Assembly (NCBI GenBank): GCA_963843685.1
Contig: CAWJLO010000027.1
Span: 76,113 to 140,112 of the forward strand
Direction of reading: 5' to 3'
DNA: 64,000 bases
DNA from: DASQHL01 sp963843685
GTDB taxonomy: Bacteria > Chloroflexota > Dehalococcoidia > DSTF01 > JACRBR01
Both the position numbers and the translations under genes were made by a program. Shown here piece after piece: positions 17,323 to 26,376 of the stretch. The first letter of the stretch is position 1. Every line of letters begins with the position of its first letter. Under the pieces are notes generated by a model. It was not told the origin of the DNA. It did not search any database and was given only the letters and a program-made list of their open reading frames with translations.

Positions 17323-18449
17323 CTACTCGATAAACAGGTCGCCCGTCATCGAGGGATGGATGATGCAGCGGAACGTGTAGTGCTGCGTCGACCCCGTCCG
17401 AGGGCCGGCGGGAATCTGCGCCTTCCAGATGCTGCGCCCCACCACCTCAGAGGCATCGTAGTACTCGACGCCGTCAGGATCGTAAAACACGATGTGATGC
17501 GTCACCCCCTCGTCCAGATTGTCGAACAAGAGGTCGATGGTGTGGACGGGCACGGGGACCGTGTTGCCCTCGATCAGCGTGAAGCGCGACCCCTGTGCGA
17601 CGATGTGGAGCTGCTGGTGCCCGGCAGCGGCGTTGCGCGTCGGCGGTTGGCGCGGGCTGCGCGCTGCACTCGGTGCGCCGTGCGGATGTGATCATGCGCT
17701 CGTCTACCGTCGGGCCCGCCCCGATCAGGGTGACGAACTCGGTGGCCGTCGCGCGCACGAGGTCCACGTAGTCGCCGGCGAAGCTCTCGTCGATCTTGGT
17801 CCACTCGACCCGGTAGCAGATCGTGCCGCCGTTCTTCAGACGCACGTCGAGGTAAGTCACCTGCGGATGACGCGGACGCGGCCGTTGCGCACGGCGAGGA
17901 CGACGTTGCCGCCGGCGCCGGGCAGGCCGCCCAGCCCCGGCCACGCGGAGAAGTCGTACCAGGCCGCCATGTCCGAGGACGGCGCCGGCGGCATGACGCC
18001 GTCGCTGCCGACGACCAGCGCGACGAGCGGCAGCTCCAGGTCCTGTACCGGCACGATGAGGCTTTCGGCGTTGAACGGCACCGCGCCCCGGCGTCCCGAC
18101 ACCGCGGGCCGCCAGGTCCGCCGGCGAGAGCCGGCCAATCGGCGTCACCGTGGTGATGACGGGCTCGCCCTGCGGGGGCGAGGCCGGCGTCGGTGCCGGC
18201 GCTGTCGCTGAACGGGCGGACGCCGGGCGTCGTGGTGCTGCGCGTACGCGTTGGCGTCGCTATCGCGCCGGACGCCGCGGCGGTGTGCGTCGCGCGCGTC
18301 GGGTTCGGGGTCCGCGCGGGGGTGCCGGCCGCTACGGTCACTGTGGGCGAAGACGCCTTGCCACCACCGCACGCCGCGGCCGCCAGCGCGAGAAGCGCCG
18401 CCGACGATGATGGCGAGGACGTTCGCTCGAACGGATCGTCATTCGCCAT
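17323..18449 (-). CDS. Lipoprotein with sortase-like segment and C-terminal cupredoxin domain, about four frameshifts
   Basis: From ATG 18449 the product has a lipobox ALAAAACG and a Thr/Pro-rich linker. A segment resembling class E/F sortases follows (IVPVQDLELPLVALVVGSDG, AWYDFSAWPG, GNVVLA), then YLDVRLKNGGTICYRVEW and EFVTLIGAGPTVDE. The expected GHVD His and TLxTC Cys of sortases are absent. The C-terminus is a cupredoxin: LHIVAQGSRFTLIEG, GVTHHIVFYDPDG and the copper-ligand block FRCIIHPSMTGDLFI with Cys, His and Met. Frame changes occur near 18205, 18100, 17870 and 17660. The function may be copper binding or electron transfer at the cell surface; the sortase comparison is tentative. 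Confidence 0.55.
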
Positions 18450-18454
18450 AGGCG

Positions 18455-18460
18455 AGTATA
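18455..18460 (-). promoter_or_regulatory. -10 hexamer TATACT, 5 nt before ATG 18449
   Basis: A consensus-like TATACT is followed by CGCCT and the ATG. There is no Shine-Dalgarno, so the transcript would be leaderless. Confidence 0.5.
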
Positions 18461-18588
18461 CGCAGACTGGCGGTCTCGGCCCGGCGCGGTTTCCGCGGGC
18501 AATCCTAACAGTTCGGTAGGAATTCACGGCCGGAGCACTGGCGATACTGTCTGCGGGCGCGATCGTCGCGCTTCGCTGGAGGTTCGCC

Positions 18589-20725
18589 ATCGCACGGGAC
18601 ATCGGGTACGAGGGCAGAGACGCAGCCGTCGCGCTGCCGGCGGCTTCGGCGCCGGTCACCGCATCTCGCGGGCTCACAGCCGACGAGCTGTGGCTGCGCG
18701 CGCTCGCGTGGGCGCCGCTCGTGGGCGTCGTCGCGCTGTCGCTGGCGTTGAACACGTGGTCGCTGTCGCGCGCGGGGCTACGGGAACACGTACTACGCCG
18801 CGGCCGTGCGCTCGATGACGCTGTCGTGGAAGAACTTCTTCTTCGGCGCGTTCGACCCCGGCGGATTCATCACCGTCGACAAGCCGCCCGTGTTCCTGTG
18901 GGTCGGCGCGCTCTCGGCGCGGATCTTCGGCTACTCGTCGTGGTCGCTGCTGCTGCCGAGCGCGTTCGCCGGGGCGGCGAGCGTCGGGCTGCTGTGGCTG
19001 ATCGTACGGCGCTATTTCGGCGTGCTGGCGGCGACGGTCGCCGGGCTGGCGCTGGCGCTGACGCCGATCAGCGTCGCCGTCGACCGGCTGAACCTGCCGG
19101 AGCCGTTCATGATCCTGCTGCTGGTCGGGGCGGCCGGCGCGCTGCTGCAGTCGTTCGAGAGCCGGCGCTGGCCGGCGTGGGTAGCACTGGCGGGGTTCCT
19201 CGTCGGCGTGGGGTTCAACACGAAGATGCTGGCGGCGTGGATCCCGGGGCCGGCGTTCGCGCTGGCGCTCGTCGTGGCGACGCGCTCCATTTCGACGGCG
19301 TCGGCGAAGCAGCTGCTGGCGCGGCTGGCGGTGCTCGGCGCGGTGACGCTCGTCGTTTCGGCGTCGTGGATGGTGATCGTGGACGCGTGGCCGGCGTCGA
19401 GCCGGCCGTACATCGGCGGCAGCACGGACAACACGGTGCTGGACCTGGCGCTTGGGCTACAACGGCTTCGGCCGCGTCGACGGCGACAGCCAGGGCGGCG
19501 GAGGCGGCGGCCGCGGCGCGCCGGTGTTCCGCGGGCAGCCGTTCCGCGGGCCGGCGCCGGGCGGCGCGCAGGCCGCGGCCCCCAGCCCGTTCAACGGGCC
19601 GGGCGGCATCGTCGCGGGGACGCCGGGGCCGTGGCGGATGTTCGACGCATCGAACGGCGACCAGATCGCGTGGCTGCTCCCGTTCGCGATCGGCAGCGGG
19701 CTGATCGCGCTCTGGTACTGGCGCCGCGATCCGACGCGGCGGGCGTTCGCGGTGCTGTTCCTGGGTTGGGTGGCGCTCTACGGCGGCGTGTTCTCGAACG
19801 CGCAGGGAATCTTCCACACGTACTACACGTCGGCGATGGCGCCGGGCATCGCCGCGCTCACCGGGATCGGCGTCGTGACGCTGGCGCACGCGATCCGGCG
19901 CGACCGGCGCTGGCTGGCGGCCGCGATCGGGCTGATCTGTCTTGACCGTGTGGGCGCAACTCGAGATCGCGGGCCGCACGCCTGACTTCTACGGCTGGGT
20001 GCGGCCGCCGATGTGGATCGCGGCGCTGATCGGCATCGTCGCGATGTGCGTGCTGGCAGCGCGCAAGCGGCCGGTCGTCGGGGCGCTGGCGCTATCGGTC
20101 GGCGGGCTGATGCTGATCCCGGCGGCGTGGTCGGTCAGTGCGGCGGCGAACACGTCGCTGAACGCGACGCTGCCGCAGGCCGGGACCGCGGCAGGGAGCG
20201 GCAGGGCAGACGTTCGGCTCGGCGGCGTTCGACGACGGGACGGGCGCGATGGCGGCGTGGCTGGATTCGCACAACGATCCGGACGCGACGTGGGAGCTGG
20301 TGGTGCCGAATTCACAGAGCGGGTCGCGGCTGATCGCCCAGTACGGGATCTCGGTGATGTCGCTGGGCGGCTTCCTGGGGCAGGACCCGACGATCTCGGT
20401 GCGCGGGTTCGCGGACCTGGTGGCGTCCGGGGAAGTGCGGTACGTGCTCGTGACAGGCGGAGGTATCGGCGGCGGCTTCCCCGGCGGCCAGTTCCAGCGC
20501 GGCGGCACGAGGGGCGGGCCGGCGTTCGGCTTCGGCGGAACTGTCGCGCCCAACGGCGATGCGGTTGGCTCAAGCGCCGTGCTGTCGGCGGTGCGCATCG
20601 CCTGCGCGCAGGTGACGGATCCGAGCCTGCCGTCGCAGTATCGCGGTTCGATGTACGACTGCGCGGGCGCGGCGGGCCGGCTCACGGGCAATACGCCACG
20701 TCAGGCTCCCGTGTTCTCCAGCTGA
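18589..20725 (+). CDS. GT39-family membrane glycosyltransferase with Gly-rich loop, about four frameshifts
   Basis: Across four frame changes (near 18780, 19450, 19938 and 20200, all +1) the product reads LTADELWLRALAWAP, YYAAAVRSMTLSWKNFFFGAFD, FITVDKPPVFLWVGALSARIFGYSSW, many membrane helices, YNGFGRVDG and a poly-Gly loop, FHTYYTSAMAPGIAALTGIG, and a C-terminal soluble domain (WELVVPNSQSGSRL, ISVRGFADLVASGEVRYVLV). This is the ArnT/PMT-like family of YkcB type, which uses lipid-linked sugars outside the membrane. The start is unclear: the frame has no ATG/GTG before GTG 18721, which lies inside the first helix, but GGAGG at 18578 sits 6 nt before an ATC at 18589. Confidence 0.75.
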
Positions 20726-22818
20726 GCGGCGTAGTACGCCTGGCCGGCGCGGAACTCCGCGATGACGGCGTCGCGGTCGGCGTCGCTCGCGAAGCGGCCC
20801 TTCACCTCGGTCTGGGCGATCAGGCGGTCGATCCACTCGACGAAATAGGCGGCATCGTGGCGGCTGCGTCGCGGCGCGCCGTCCACGGTCACGTAGACGG
20901 GGCTGGTGTGGGCGAAGACCGGGTCCGCGAACACCGACGGGTCTTTCGGACCCTGCACGCGCAGCGCGAACCAGCAGCTCTCACGCGCCTCGAACTCGTA
21001 GACGAGGGCCGCGTGGCGCACGCCGTCGGGCGCGTGCACTGACTCGACGACTTCGCCGTTGAGCAGCAGCTCGATGCGCTCCATCGGCGCCAGCGCGCCG
21101 GCTTCCGCCTCGATGCGGACCACGTCTCCGGCACGGGCGTCGATCTCGTCGCCGATGGTGTGAGTAGCGCCGCCGTGCGTCGCTTCGAGCGAGAGCATGG
21201 GCGCGTTGGTGACGAAGGTGCGGCCGGCGCGGACGCCATCGCACCACGATTCGGTGGAGAACGGGCCCTCGACCTGGACGAAGGCGCGGACGCCGGCGGG
21301 CGGATTGCTGAATTCGTCCATGTCGCAGCGGTTCATGAACGTGTCGCTGCCGGCGGTCGCGGCGAGATCGATGCCGCAGTTCAGCAGGCGGTACCAGAGC
21401 TGCGCGGTGTCGATGTGGCTCGAGGGATAGGACATGACGTCGATAGCGTCGATCAGGCCGAGCGCGGCGTCGATGGGGAGCTCCTTCGCCTCGCAGGTGC
21501 GGCGCATGCGCGGGTCGAACACGCGGTCGAGCGCCGTGTCGCGCATCATCGGGTGCGCGTAGCTGAGCGTGCCGCCGACCTCGTGGCAGTGGCGGGCGGC
21601 GACGGCGTTCGCGGGCACGTCGTGATGGTGCTCGCTGTTGGCGAAGCCGCTGTAGATCGGCGGTACGAGATCGTCGATGCCGTACATGCACATGTGGCCG
21701 TAGAAGTCGTTGCGGTACTCCTCGCCCCAGCGCAGGATGTGGGTCGCGGTGCTGAGCTCGTGGTCGGCGCCGCTGAAGCGCGAGCGGTCGTGCACCCAGC
21801 CGCTGCTCTGGTTGGCCACCATCATGTTGAGGAAGTGCACGTCTTCGGCGCGCTGGGCGAGCGCCACGTCGTGCGGTTCCAGCTGGTACTCGCCGCCGTA
21901 GTGCATGTGCACGTGGACGTCGCCGCTGTACCAGCCGTCGGCGGCCATGTGCGACCAGCGGGCGAGGCGCACCGTGCGCTCGGCGCGGCCGTCGTTCGGC
22001 ACCGTCAGCGTCTCCTCGTACGGCTCGTACTCCATGCCGCGGGCGATGCGGACGCGGACGGCGCCGCTGACGCGCGCCTCGAACGAGCCATCGGCGTGGA
22101 AGAACGCGTTGCCGTGCTGGTCGCGGCGGACGGTCGCGCCGTCGGGCCAGGACGCGCCGATGGCGTCGAGCAGGTAGACGCGGGCGGCGACGGGCTCGCC
22201 GGTGGCGGCGTCGAGCATGCGCACGGCGATGATGCCGGAGGGCGCGCACTCTATCGGCAAATCGATCGTGCCGGGCCGGCCGTCGCAGACGACCATGACA
22301 GGGAGCAGGTAACTGCCGGGGTGCATCTCGCCGGCGTCGAGGAGGGCGGAGCCGGTGCGCTTCGGTTCGACGTAGCCGCCGACACCTTCGCCGTGCGCCT
22401 CGGCGGAGAACTCGACGCTGGCGTCCGTCTCGTTGTCGGCGAAGGCGAGCAGCACGAGGCGCTCGCCGTCTCGCAGGGCGATCGCGCCGCCGTCGCGCGA
22501 GAGCGAGGGGCCGTCAGCGGTGCAGCGGGCGCGGATCATGCGCGTCGAGCGGACGGCGCGGTACATCTCGTCCAGGGCGGAGGCCAAATCAGCGTCAGTC
22601 GGGACGAAGTCGAGGCTGGGGAATGCGCGCCGCGCCGCGCCCTCCACGGGGCTGATGTCCAGGTCAAGCGCGAGTGCCTCGCGCAGGGCGGAGAGCGTCG
22701 GATGGCGGCCGAGATCGAGGGTGATCAGGCGCTCGATGACGTCCGGGGACAGCGGGGCGCTGTCGCGCAGGAACGTCGCGAAGGTGCGGGGGCCGTCGGG
22801 GTGTTCGGCGTCGTTCAT
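20701..22818 (-). CDS. CehA/McbA-family metallohydrolase
   Basis: The 705-residue protein has an N-terminal all-beta part to about residue 330. The metal-dependent PHP-like hydrolase core then begins with DGWYSGDVHVHMHYGGEY, and continues HFLNMMVANQSSGWVHD, EYRNDFYGHMCMYG, GGTLSYAHPMM, DAIDVMSYPSS and TAGSDTFMNRC. The family includes carbaryl hydrolase CehA; the natural substrates of most members are unknown. No export signal is evident. AAGGAGG lies 4 nt before the ATG. Its 3' end overlaps the convergent glycosyltransferase gene by 25 nt. Confidence 0.82.
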   Translation of the reverse strand: MNDAEHPDGPRTFATFLRDSAPLSPDVIERLITLDLGRHPTLSALREALALDLDISPVEGAARRAFPSLDFVPTDADLASALDEMYRAVRSTRMIRARCTADGPSLSRDGGAIALRDGERLVLLAFADNETDASVEFSAEAHGEGVGGYVEPKRTGSALLDAGEMHPGSYLLPVMVVCDGRPGTIDLPIECAPSGIIAVRMLDAATGEPVAARVYLLDAIGASWPDGATVRRDQHGNAFFHADGSFEARVSGAVRVRIARGMEYEPYEETLTVPNDGRAERTVRLARWSHMAADGWYSGDVHVHMHYGGEYQLEPHDVALAQRAEDVHFLNMMVANQSSGWVHDRSRFSGADHELSTATHILRWGEEYRNDFYGHMCMYGIDDLVPPIYSGFANSEHHHDVPANAVAARHCHEVGGTLSYAHPMMRDTALDRVFDPRMRRTCEAKELPIDAALGLIDAIDVMSYPSSHIDTAQLWYRLLNCGIDLAATAGSDTFMNRCDMDEFSNPPAGVRAFVQVEGPFSTESWCDGVRAGRTFVTNAPMLSLEATHGGATHTIGDEIDARAGDVVRIEAEAGALAPMERIELLLNGEVVESVHAPDGVRHAALVYEFEARESCWFALRVQGPKDPSVFADPVFAHTSPVYVTVDGAPRRSRHDAAYFVEWIDRLIAQTEVKGRFASDADRDAVIAEFRAGQAYYAAQLENTGA

Positions 22819-22983
22819 GGCGCCTCCTTGCCTGCGCGCACACTAGCAGCGGCTTCGCGGCGAAGCCAGTGGCCACGCCCACGGGTCAGGGCTGTTGCCG
22901 CCAGCGGCGAGGGGTTGCTAGCATTTCTATAGCGGAGTCTTTTTTCCACCCCTCCCGAACACAGCGGCGGTAGCTTGCACCCG

Positions 22984-23601
22984 ATGACGATCGAAGACAT
23001 CCGGCACCGCATCGACACATCCGCTCCGGTCAGCGTCGACCCCGTCGACCTCGACCGCATCGAGCGGGCGATGCGCGAGATCATCGCCGCGGTGGGCGAG
23101 GATCCGGGCCGCGAGGGGCTGCTGGACACGCCGGCGCGGGTGGCGCGGATGTACGCGGAGCTGTTCGAGGGCCTGCGGATCGACCCGACGGAGTACCTGA
23201 AGGTCGGGTTCGAGGTGGGGCACGACGAGATGGTGATCCTGCGGGACATCCCGTTCTACAGCGTCTGCGAGCACCACTTCATGCCATTCCACGGCGCCGC
23301 CGCGGTCGGCTACATCCCGGACGGGCGCGTGGTCGGCGTCAGCAAGCTGGCACGGCTGGTCGAAGGGTACGCGCGCCGGCCGCAGCTCCAGGAGCGGCTG
23401 ACGGGGCAGATCGCGGACGCGATCATGGACACGCTGCAGCCTGACGGGGTCGCGGTCGTCATCGAGGCGGAGCATCTGTGCATGACGCAGCGCGGGGTGA
23501 AGAAGCCCGGGAGCCGGATGGTGACGTCGGCGACGCGCGGCCTCTTCCGGCAGAACGAGGTGACGCGGGCCGAGTTCCTCTCGCTGGTGCGCGGCTCGTG
23601 A
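22984..23601 (+). CDS. folE: GTP cyclohydrolase I
   Basis: This 205-residue protein has EDPGREGLLDTPARVARMY, the zinc motif CEHHFMPFHG, GRVVGVSKLARLVEGYARRPQLQERLT, and EAEHLCMTQRGVKKPGSR with the third zinc Cys. FolE forms 7,8-dihydroneopterin triphosphate from GTP, the entry to folate and to the queuosine pathway served by queD at 4680. I prefer ATG 22984; TAGCTT lies 7 nt upstream and there is no Shine-Dalgarno. A TTG 9 nt earlier is possible. It is coupled to the next gene by a 4-nt overlap (GTGA). Confidence 0.95.
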   Translation: MTIEDIRHRIDTSAPVSVDPVDLDRIERAMREIIAAVGEDPGREGLLDTPARVARMYAELFEGLRIDPTEYLKVGFEVGHDEMVILRDIPFYSVCEHHFMPFHGAAAVGYIPDGRVVGVSKLARLVEGYARRPQLQERLTGQIADAIMDTLQPDGVAVVIEAEHLCMTQRGVKKPGSRMVTSATRGLFRQNEVTRAEFLSLVRGS

Positions 23602-24585
23602 CGCCTCTGAAGGTGCTCGACGAGCCGTTCGAGCGCGTGAGCGGCGAGTGGTCGGGGCTGATCGGCCAGCTGCCGGCGCCGGTGCCGTTCGTGACGCCGG
23701 CGTGGCAGCGTGTGTGGCTGAAGCACTTCCAGGGCGAGCGCCAGGTGCGCGTGCTGACGGCGCGGGACGGCGAGCGGCTGATCGGCGTGGCGCCGTTCCT
23801 GTGCGACGGCGACGCGGCCGAATTCGTGGGGCACTACTCCATCTGCGATTACATGGACGTGGTCGTCACGCCCGGGTTCGAGGCCTCGTTCTTCGCGGCG
23901 ATCCTGGAGCAGCTGGCGGCGGACGGAGCGAAGCGCATCGACCTGCGGGGGCTGCTCGCGACGAGCCCGACGCTCGAGGGCATCAGCAACGCCGCCGCGG
24001 CAGCCGGCTTCACGGCCGAGCGCGAGGACGAGGCGCTCTCGCCGAGCGTGCAACTCGCGCCGACGTGGGACGAGTACCTGGGTACGCTCTCCAAGAAGGA
24101 CCGGCACGAGCTGCGGCGAAAGATGCGGCGGCTCGAGGGCGGCGGCGGGGAGGTGGCGCTGCGCGTGGTGACGGCAGCCGGACGAGGCGGCGGGCCTGCT
24201 CGACACGCTGTTCCACCTGATGCGGATCAGCTCGCATCACAAGGAGGAGTTCCTGGAGCGGCCGGGGATGGAGGCGTTCTTCCGCGAGATGACGGCCACG
24301 ATGGCGGCGGAGGGGATGCTGCGCTTCTACGCGCTGACGTTCGACGGGCAGGCGGTCGCTTCGGTGCTCAATTTCGACCTGGGCGGGCAACTCTACATGT
24401 ACAATAGTGGGTACGACCCCGAATACTCGCACTACGCGGTTGGCCTGATGTCCAAGGCGATGCTCCTCAAGGAAGCGATCGAACAGGGCCGCACCTGCGT
24501 AGATTTCATGCGGGGCGACGAACCATACAAGTACGACCTGGGAGCGAAGGACCAGCAGGTGTACAGGCTGGTGCTGAATCGATGA
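23598..24585 (+). CDS. GNAT/FemAB-like acetyltransferase (Acetyltransf_6 type), one frameshift
   Basis: The GTG start at 23598 overlaps the folE stop. The N-terminal part reads PVPFVTPAWQRVWLKHFQG, LIGVAPFLCDGDAAEFVGHY, DYMDVVVTPGFE and LSKKDRHELRRKMRRLEG. One extra base near 24183 separates it from MRISSHHKEEFLERPGMEAFF, LNFDLGGQLYMYNSGYDPEYS and CVDFMRGDEPYKYDLG. The block SKKDRHELRRK and the final FMRGDExYK are typical of the BioF2-like/CelD acyltransferases linked to exopolysaccharide synthesis. It overlaps a GT4 glycosyltransferase gene by 4 nt, which supports a glycan-related role. Confidence 0.78.
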
Positions 24586-25844
24586 CGGCGCTGCACGAAC
24601 CCCCGGCAACCCCATCGCGAACGGCGCGAAAGCGGCGGATCGCCGTGATCTCGGCGCACACGTCGCCGCTGGCGGCGCTGGGCGGCCGGGAGACCGGCGG
24701 GATGAATGTGTACATCCGCGAGCTGAGCCGCGAGCTGGGCGCGCGGGGCTACGTCATCGACGTCTTCACGCGGCGCGCGTCGGACGAGGCGCCGGAGGTG
24801 CAGCCGTTCGGGCCGAACGCGCGCGTGATCCACGTGACGGCGGGGCCGAGCGCCACGATCGAGAAGGCGGAGATCCCGGGCCACCTCGACGAGTTCGAAG
24901 CGAACCTGCTGGCGTTCGTCGCGCGAGAGGGAGCGTCGTACGACGTCGTGCACAGCCACTACTGGATGTCGGGCGTCGTGGCGTCGCACCTGGCGGCGAA
25001 GTGGGGCGTGCCGCACGCGGCGATGTTCCACACGCTCGGCGAGGTGAAGAACCGCGCCCGCGCGAGCGAGCACGAGCCGGCGGCGCGCATCGAAGCCGAG
25101 CGGATGATCGCGACGACGGCCGACCGCATCGTGGTCGCGAGCCAGCACGAGAAGCACCTGCTGACGGCGCTGTACGGCGCACGGCCGGAAGCGATCTCTG
25201 TCGTGCCGTGCGGCGTCGACCTGGACCTGTTCGCGCCGATGGACAAGGAGATGGCGCGGCGGCGGCTCGGCATCCCGCAGACGCAGCGGATTCTCCTCTT
25301 CGTCGGCCGCATCGAGCCGCTGAAGGGGATCGACATCCTGATCAGCGCGGCGGCTCAGCTGCACGACGACGAGAACTTCGCCGTGCTAATCGTCGGCGGC
25401 GACGCGCGCGCGGAAGCGCAGGTTGATGAGCTGCGGCGGCATGCCGAGGCGCTCGGCATCGACCATCACATCACGTTCGTGGGGTCAGTAGCGCACGACG
25501 CGCTGCCGCTGTACTACAACGCGGCCGACGTGTGCGTCGTGCCGTCGTACTACGAGAGCTTTGGGCTGGTGGCGGTCGAGTCGATGGCGTGCGGGACGCC
25601 GGTCGTGGCGTCGCGCGTAGGCGGGCTGACGAGCACGGTGAGCGACGGCGAGACGGGGTACCTGGTGCCGTGGCGCTGCCCGGAGCCGTTCGCCGAGCGG
25701 CTGGAGCTGCTGCTTGACAACGACGAGCTGCGGGCGTCGTTCGGGCGTGCGGGGCGGGAGGCGGTCGAGCGGTTCCGCTGGGCGAACGTGGCGGACGCCG
25801 TCGCGGGGCTATACGAGGAGCTCCTGGCCGCGAGTCCCGCCTGA
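24582..25844 (+). CDS. GT4 family glycosyltransferase, MshA/sucrose-phosphate-synthase-like
   Basis: The 420-residue GT-B enzyme contains LGGRETGGMNVYIRELSREL (donor/acceptor loop), VVHSHYWMSGVVASHLA, FHTLGEVKN, VGRIEPLKGIDILI and the catalytic C-terminal block YESFGLVAVESMACGTPVVAS with the EX7E glutamates. The sequence is closest in pattern to MshA-type and sucrose-phosphate-synthase-type GT4 enzymes, so UDP-GlcNAc or UDP-glucose is a plausible donor. Other mycothiol genes are not visible here, so I do not assign mshA. It is coupled by ATGA overlap to the acyltransferase gene. Confidence 0.85.
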   Translation: MTALHEPPATPSRTARKRRIAVISAHTSPLAALGGRETGGMNVYIRELSRELGARGYVIDVFTRRASDEAPEVQPFGPNARVIHVTAGPSATIEKAEIPGHLDEFEANLLAFVAREGASYDVVHSHYWMSGVVASHLAAKWGVPHAAMFHTLGEVKNRARASEHEPAARIEAERMIATTADRIVVASQHEKHLLTALYGARPEAISVVPCGVDLDLFAPMDKEMARRRLGIPQTQRILLFVGRIEPLKGIDILISAAAQLHDDENFAVLIVGGDARAEAQVDELRRHAEALGIDHHITFVGSVAHDALPLYYNAADVCVVPSYYESFGLVAVESMACGTPVVASRVGGLTSTVSDGETGYLVPWRCPEPFAERLELLLDNDELRASFGRAGREAVERFRWANVADAVAGLYEELLAASPA

Positions 25845-25862
25845 ATCCAACTTGAGAGGGCG

Positions 25863-25891
25863 TTGAAGCGCCGCCCGGATGCCGATATACT
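25863..25891 (+). promoter_or_regulatory. Sigma-70-type promoter for the A-type Fe-S protein gene
   Basis: TTGAAG (25863-25868), 17-nt spacer, TATACT (25886-25891), with the start codon at 25949 behind AAGGAG. Spacing and boxes are near consensus, and the message would have a leader of about 50 nt. Confidence 0.75.
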
Positions 25892-25948
25892 AAGTACGCG
25901 CTTCGTAAATCCGCCCGCCCAGCGCGGGCCGCTCGGAAGGAGCCCGGA

Positions 25949-26326
25949 ATGGTCCAGGAACTCGAAACCGTCGTCACGATCACCGACAAGGCAGCGGAGA
26001 AGGCGGCGGCGTTGCTGAAGGACCGCGGCGTAGAGAACGGCGCGCTGCGCGTGTTCGTCGTCGGCGGTGGCTGCTCCGGCTACCAGTACGGCATGGCGAT
26101 CGCGCAGGGCACGGAAGAGGGCGACATCGTCCTCGAGCACGCCGGCGTGACGGTTGTCGTCGACCCGGAGAGCGCGCCGCTGATGCGCGGGGCGGAGATC
26201 GACTACGTGGACGACATCATGAAGTCGGGCTTCACGATCTTCAACCCGAACGCGGTCAAGGGATGCGCGTGCGGCTCAAGCTTCCAGACCGCCGAGGGCG
26301 GTGGCCAGGCGAAGAGCTGCTGCTAA
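25949..26326 (+). CDS. A-type iron-sulfur cluster carrier (IscA/ErpA/SufA family)
   Basis: The 125-residue protein has the invariant Cys42 in VGGGCSGYQYGM and the C-terminal pair Cys106/Cys108 in KGCACGSSF, all three cluster ligands of A-type carriers. It ends in an extra QAKSCC tail, giving two more cysteines than usual. It should deliver Fe-S clusters to apo-enzymes such as the radical SAM protein at 45065. No suf or isc genes adjoin it. It has its own promoter (25863) and a hairpin terminator at 26353, so it is transcribed alone. Confidence 0.92.
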   Translation: MVQELETVVTITDKAAEKAAALLKDRGVENGALRVFVVGGGCSGYQYGMAIAQGTEEGDIVLEHAGVTVVVDPESAPLMRGAEIDYVDDIMKSGFTIFNPNAVKGCACGSSFQTAEGGGQAKSCC

Positions 26327-26352
26327 CCCGCCAATCACGGTGAATTCGGACA

Positions 26353-26374
26353 GCGCCCGGCACCCGCCGGGCGC
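26353..26374. terminator. Hairpin terminator between convergent genes
   Basis: GCGCCCGG, 6-nt loop, CCGGGCGC, followed by CTTCATT. It lies between the convergent Fe-S carrier gene and the GT39 gene, whose stop is at 26377, and could serve both. Confidence 0.65.
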
Positions 26375-26376
26375 CT

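Noticed and set aside
21160..22932. Plus-strand frame of 590 codons
   Set aside because: Antisense to the CehA-like gene, whose motifs and Shine-Dalgarno are clear; composition is shadow-like.
24582..25844. Assignment of the GT4 gene as mshA
   Set aside because: The motifs fit MshA-like GT4 enzymes, but mshB, mshC and mshD are absent and sucrose-phosphate-synthase-like relatives share them.
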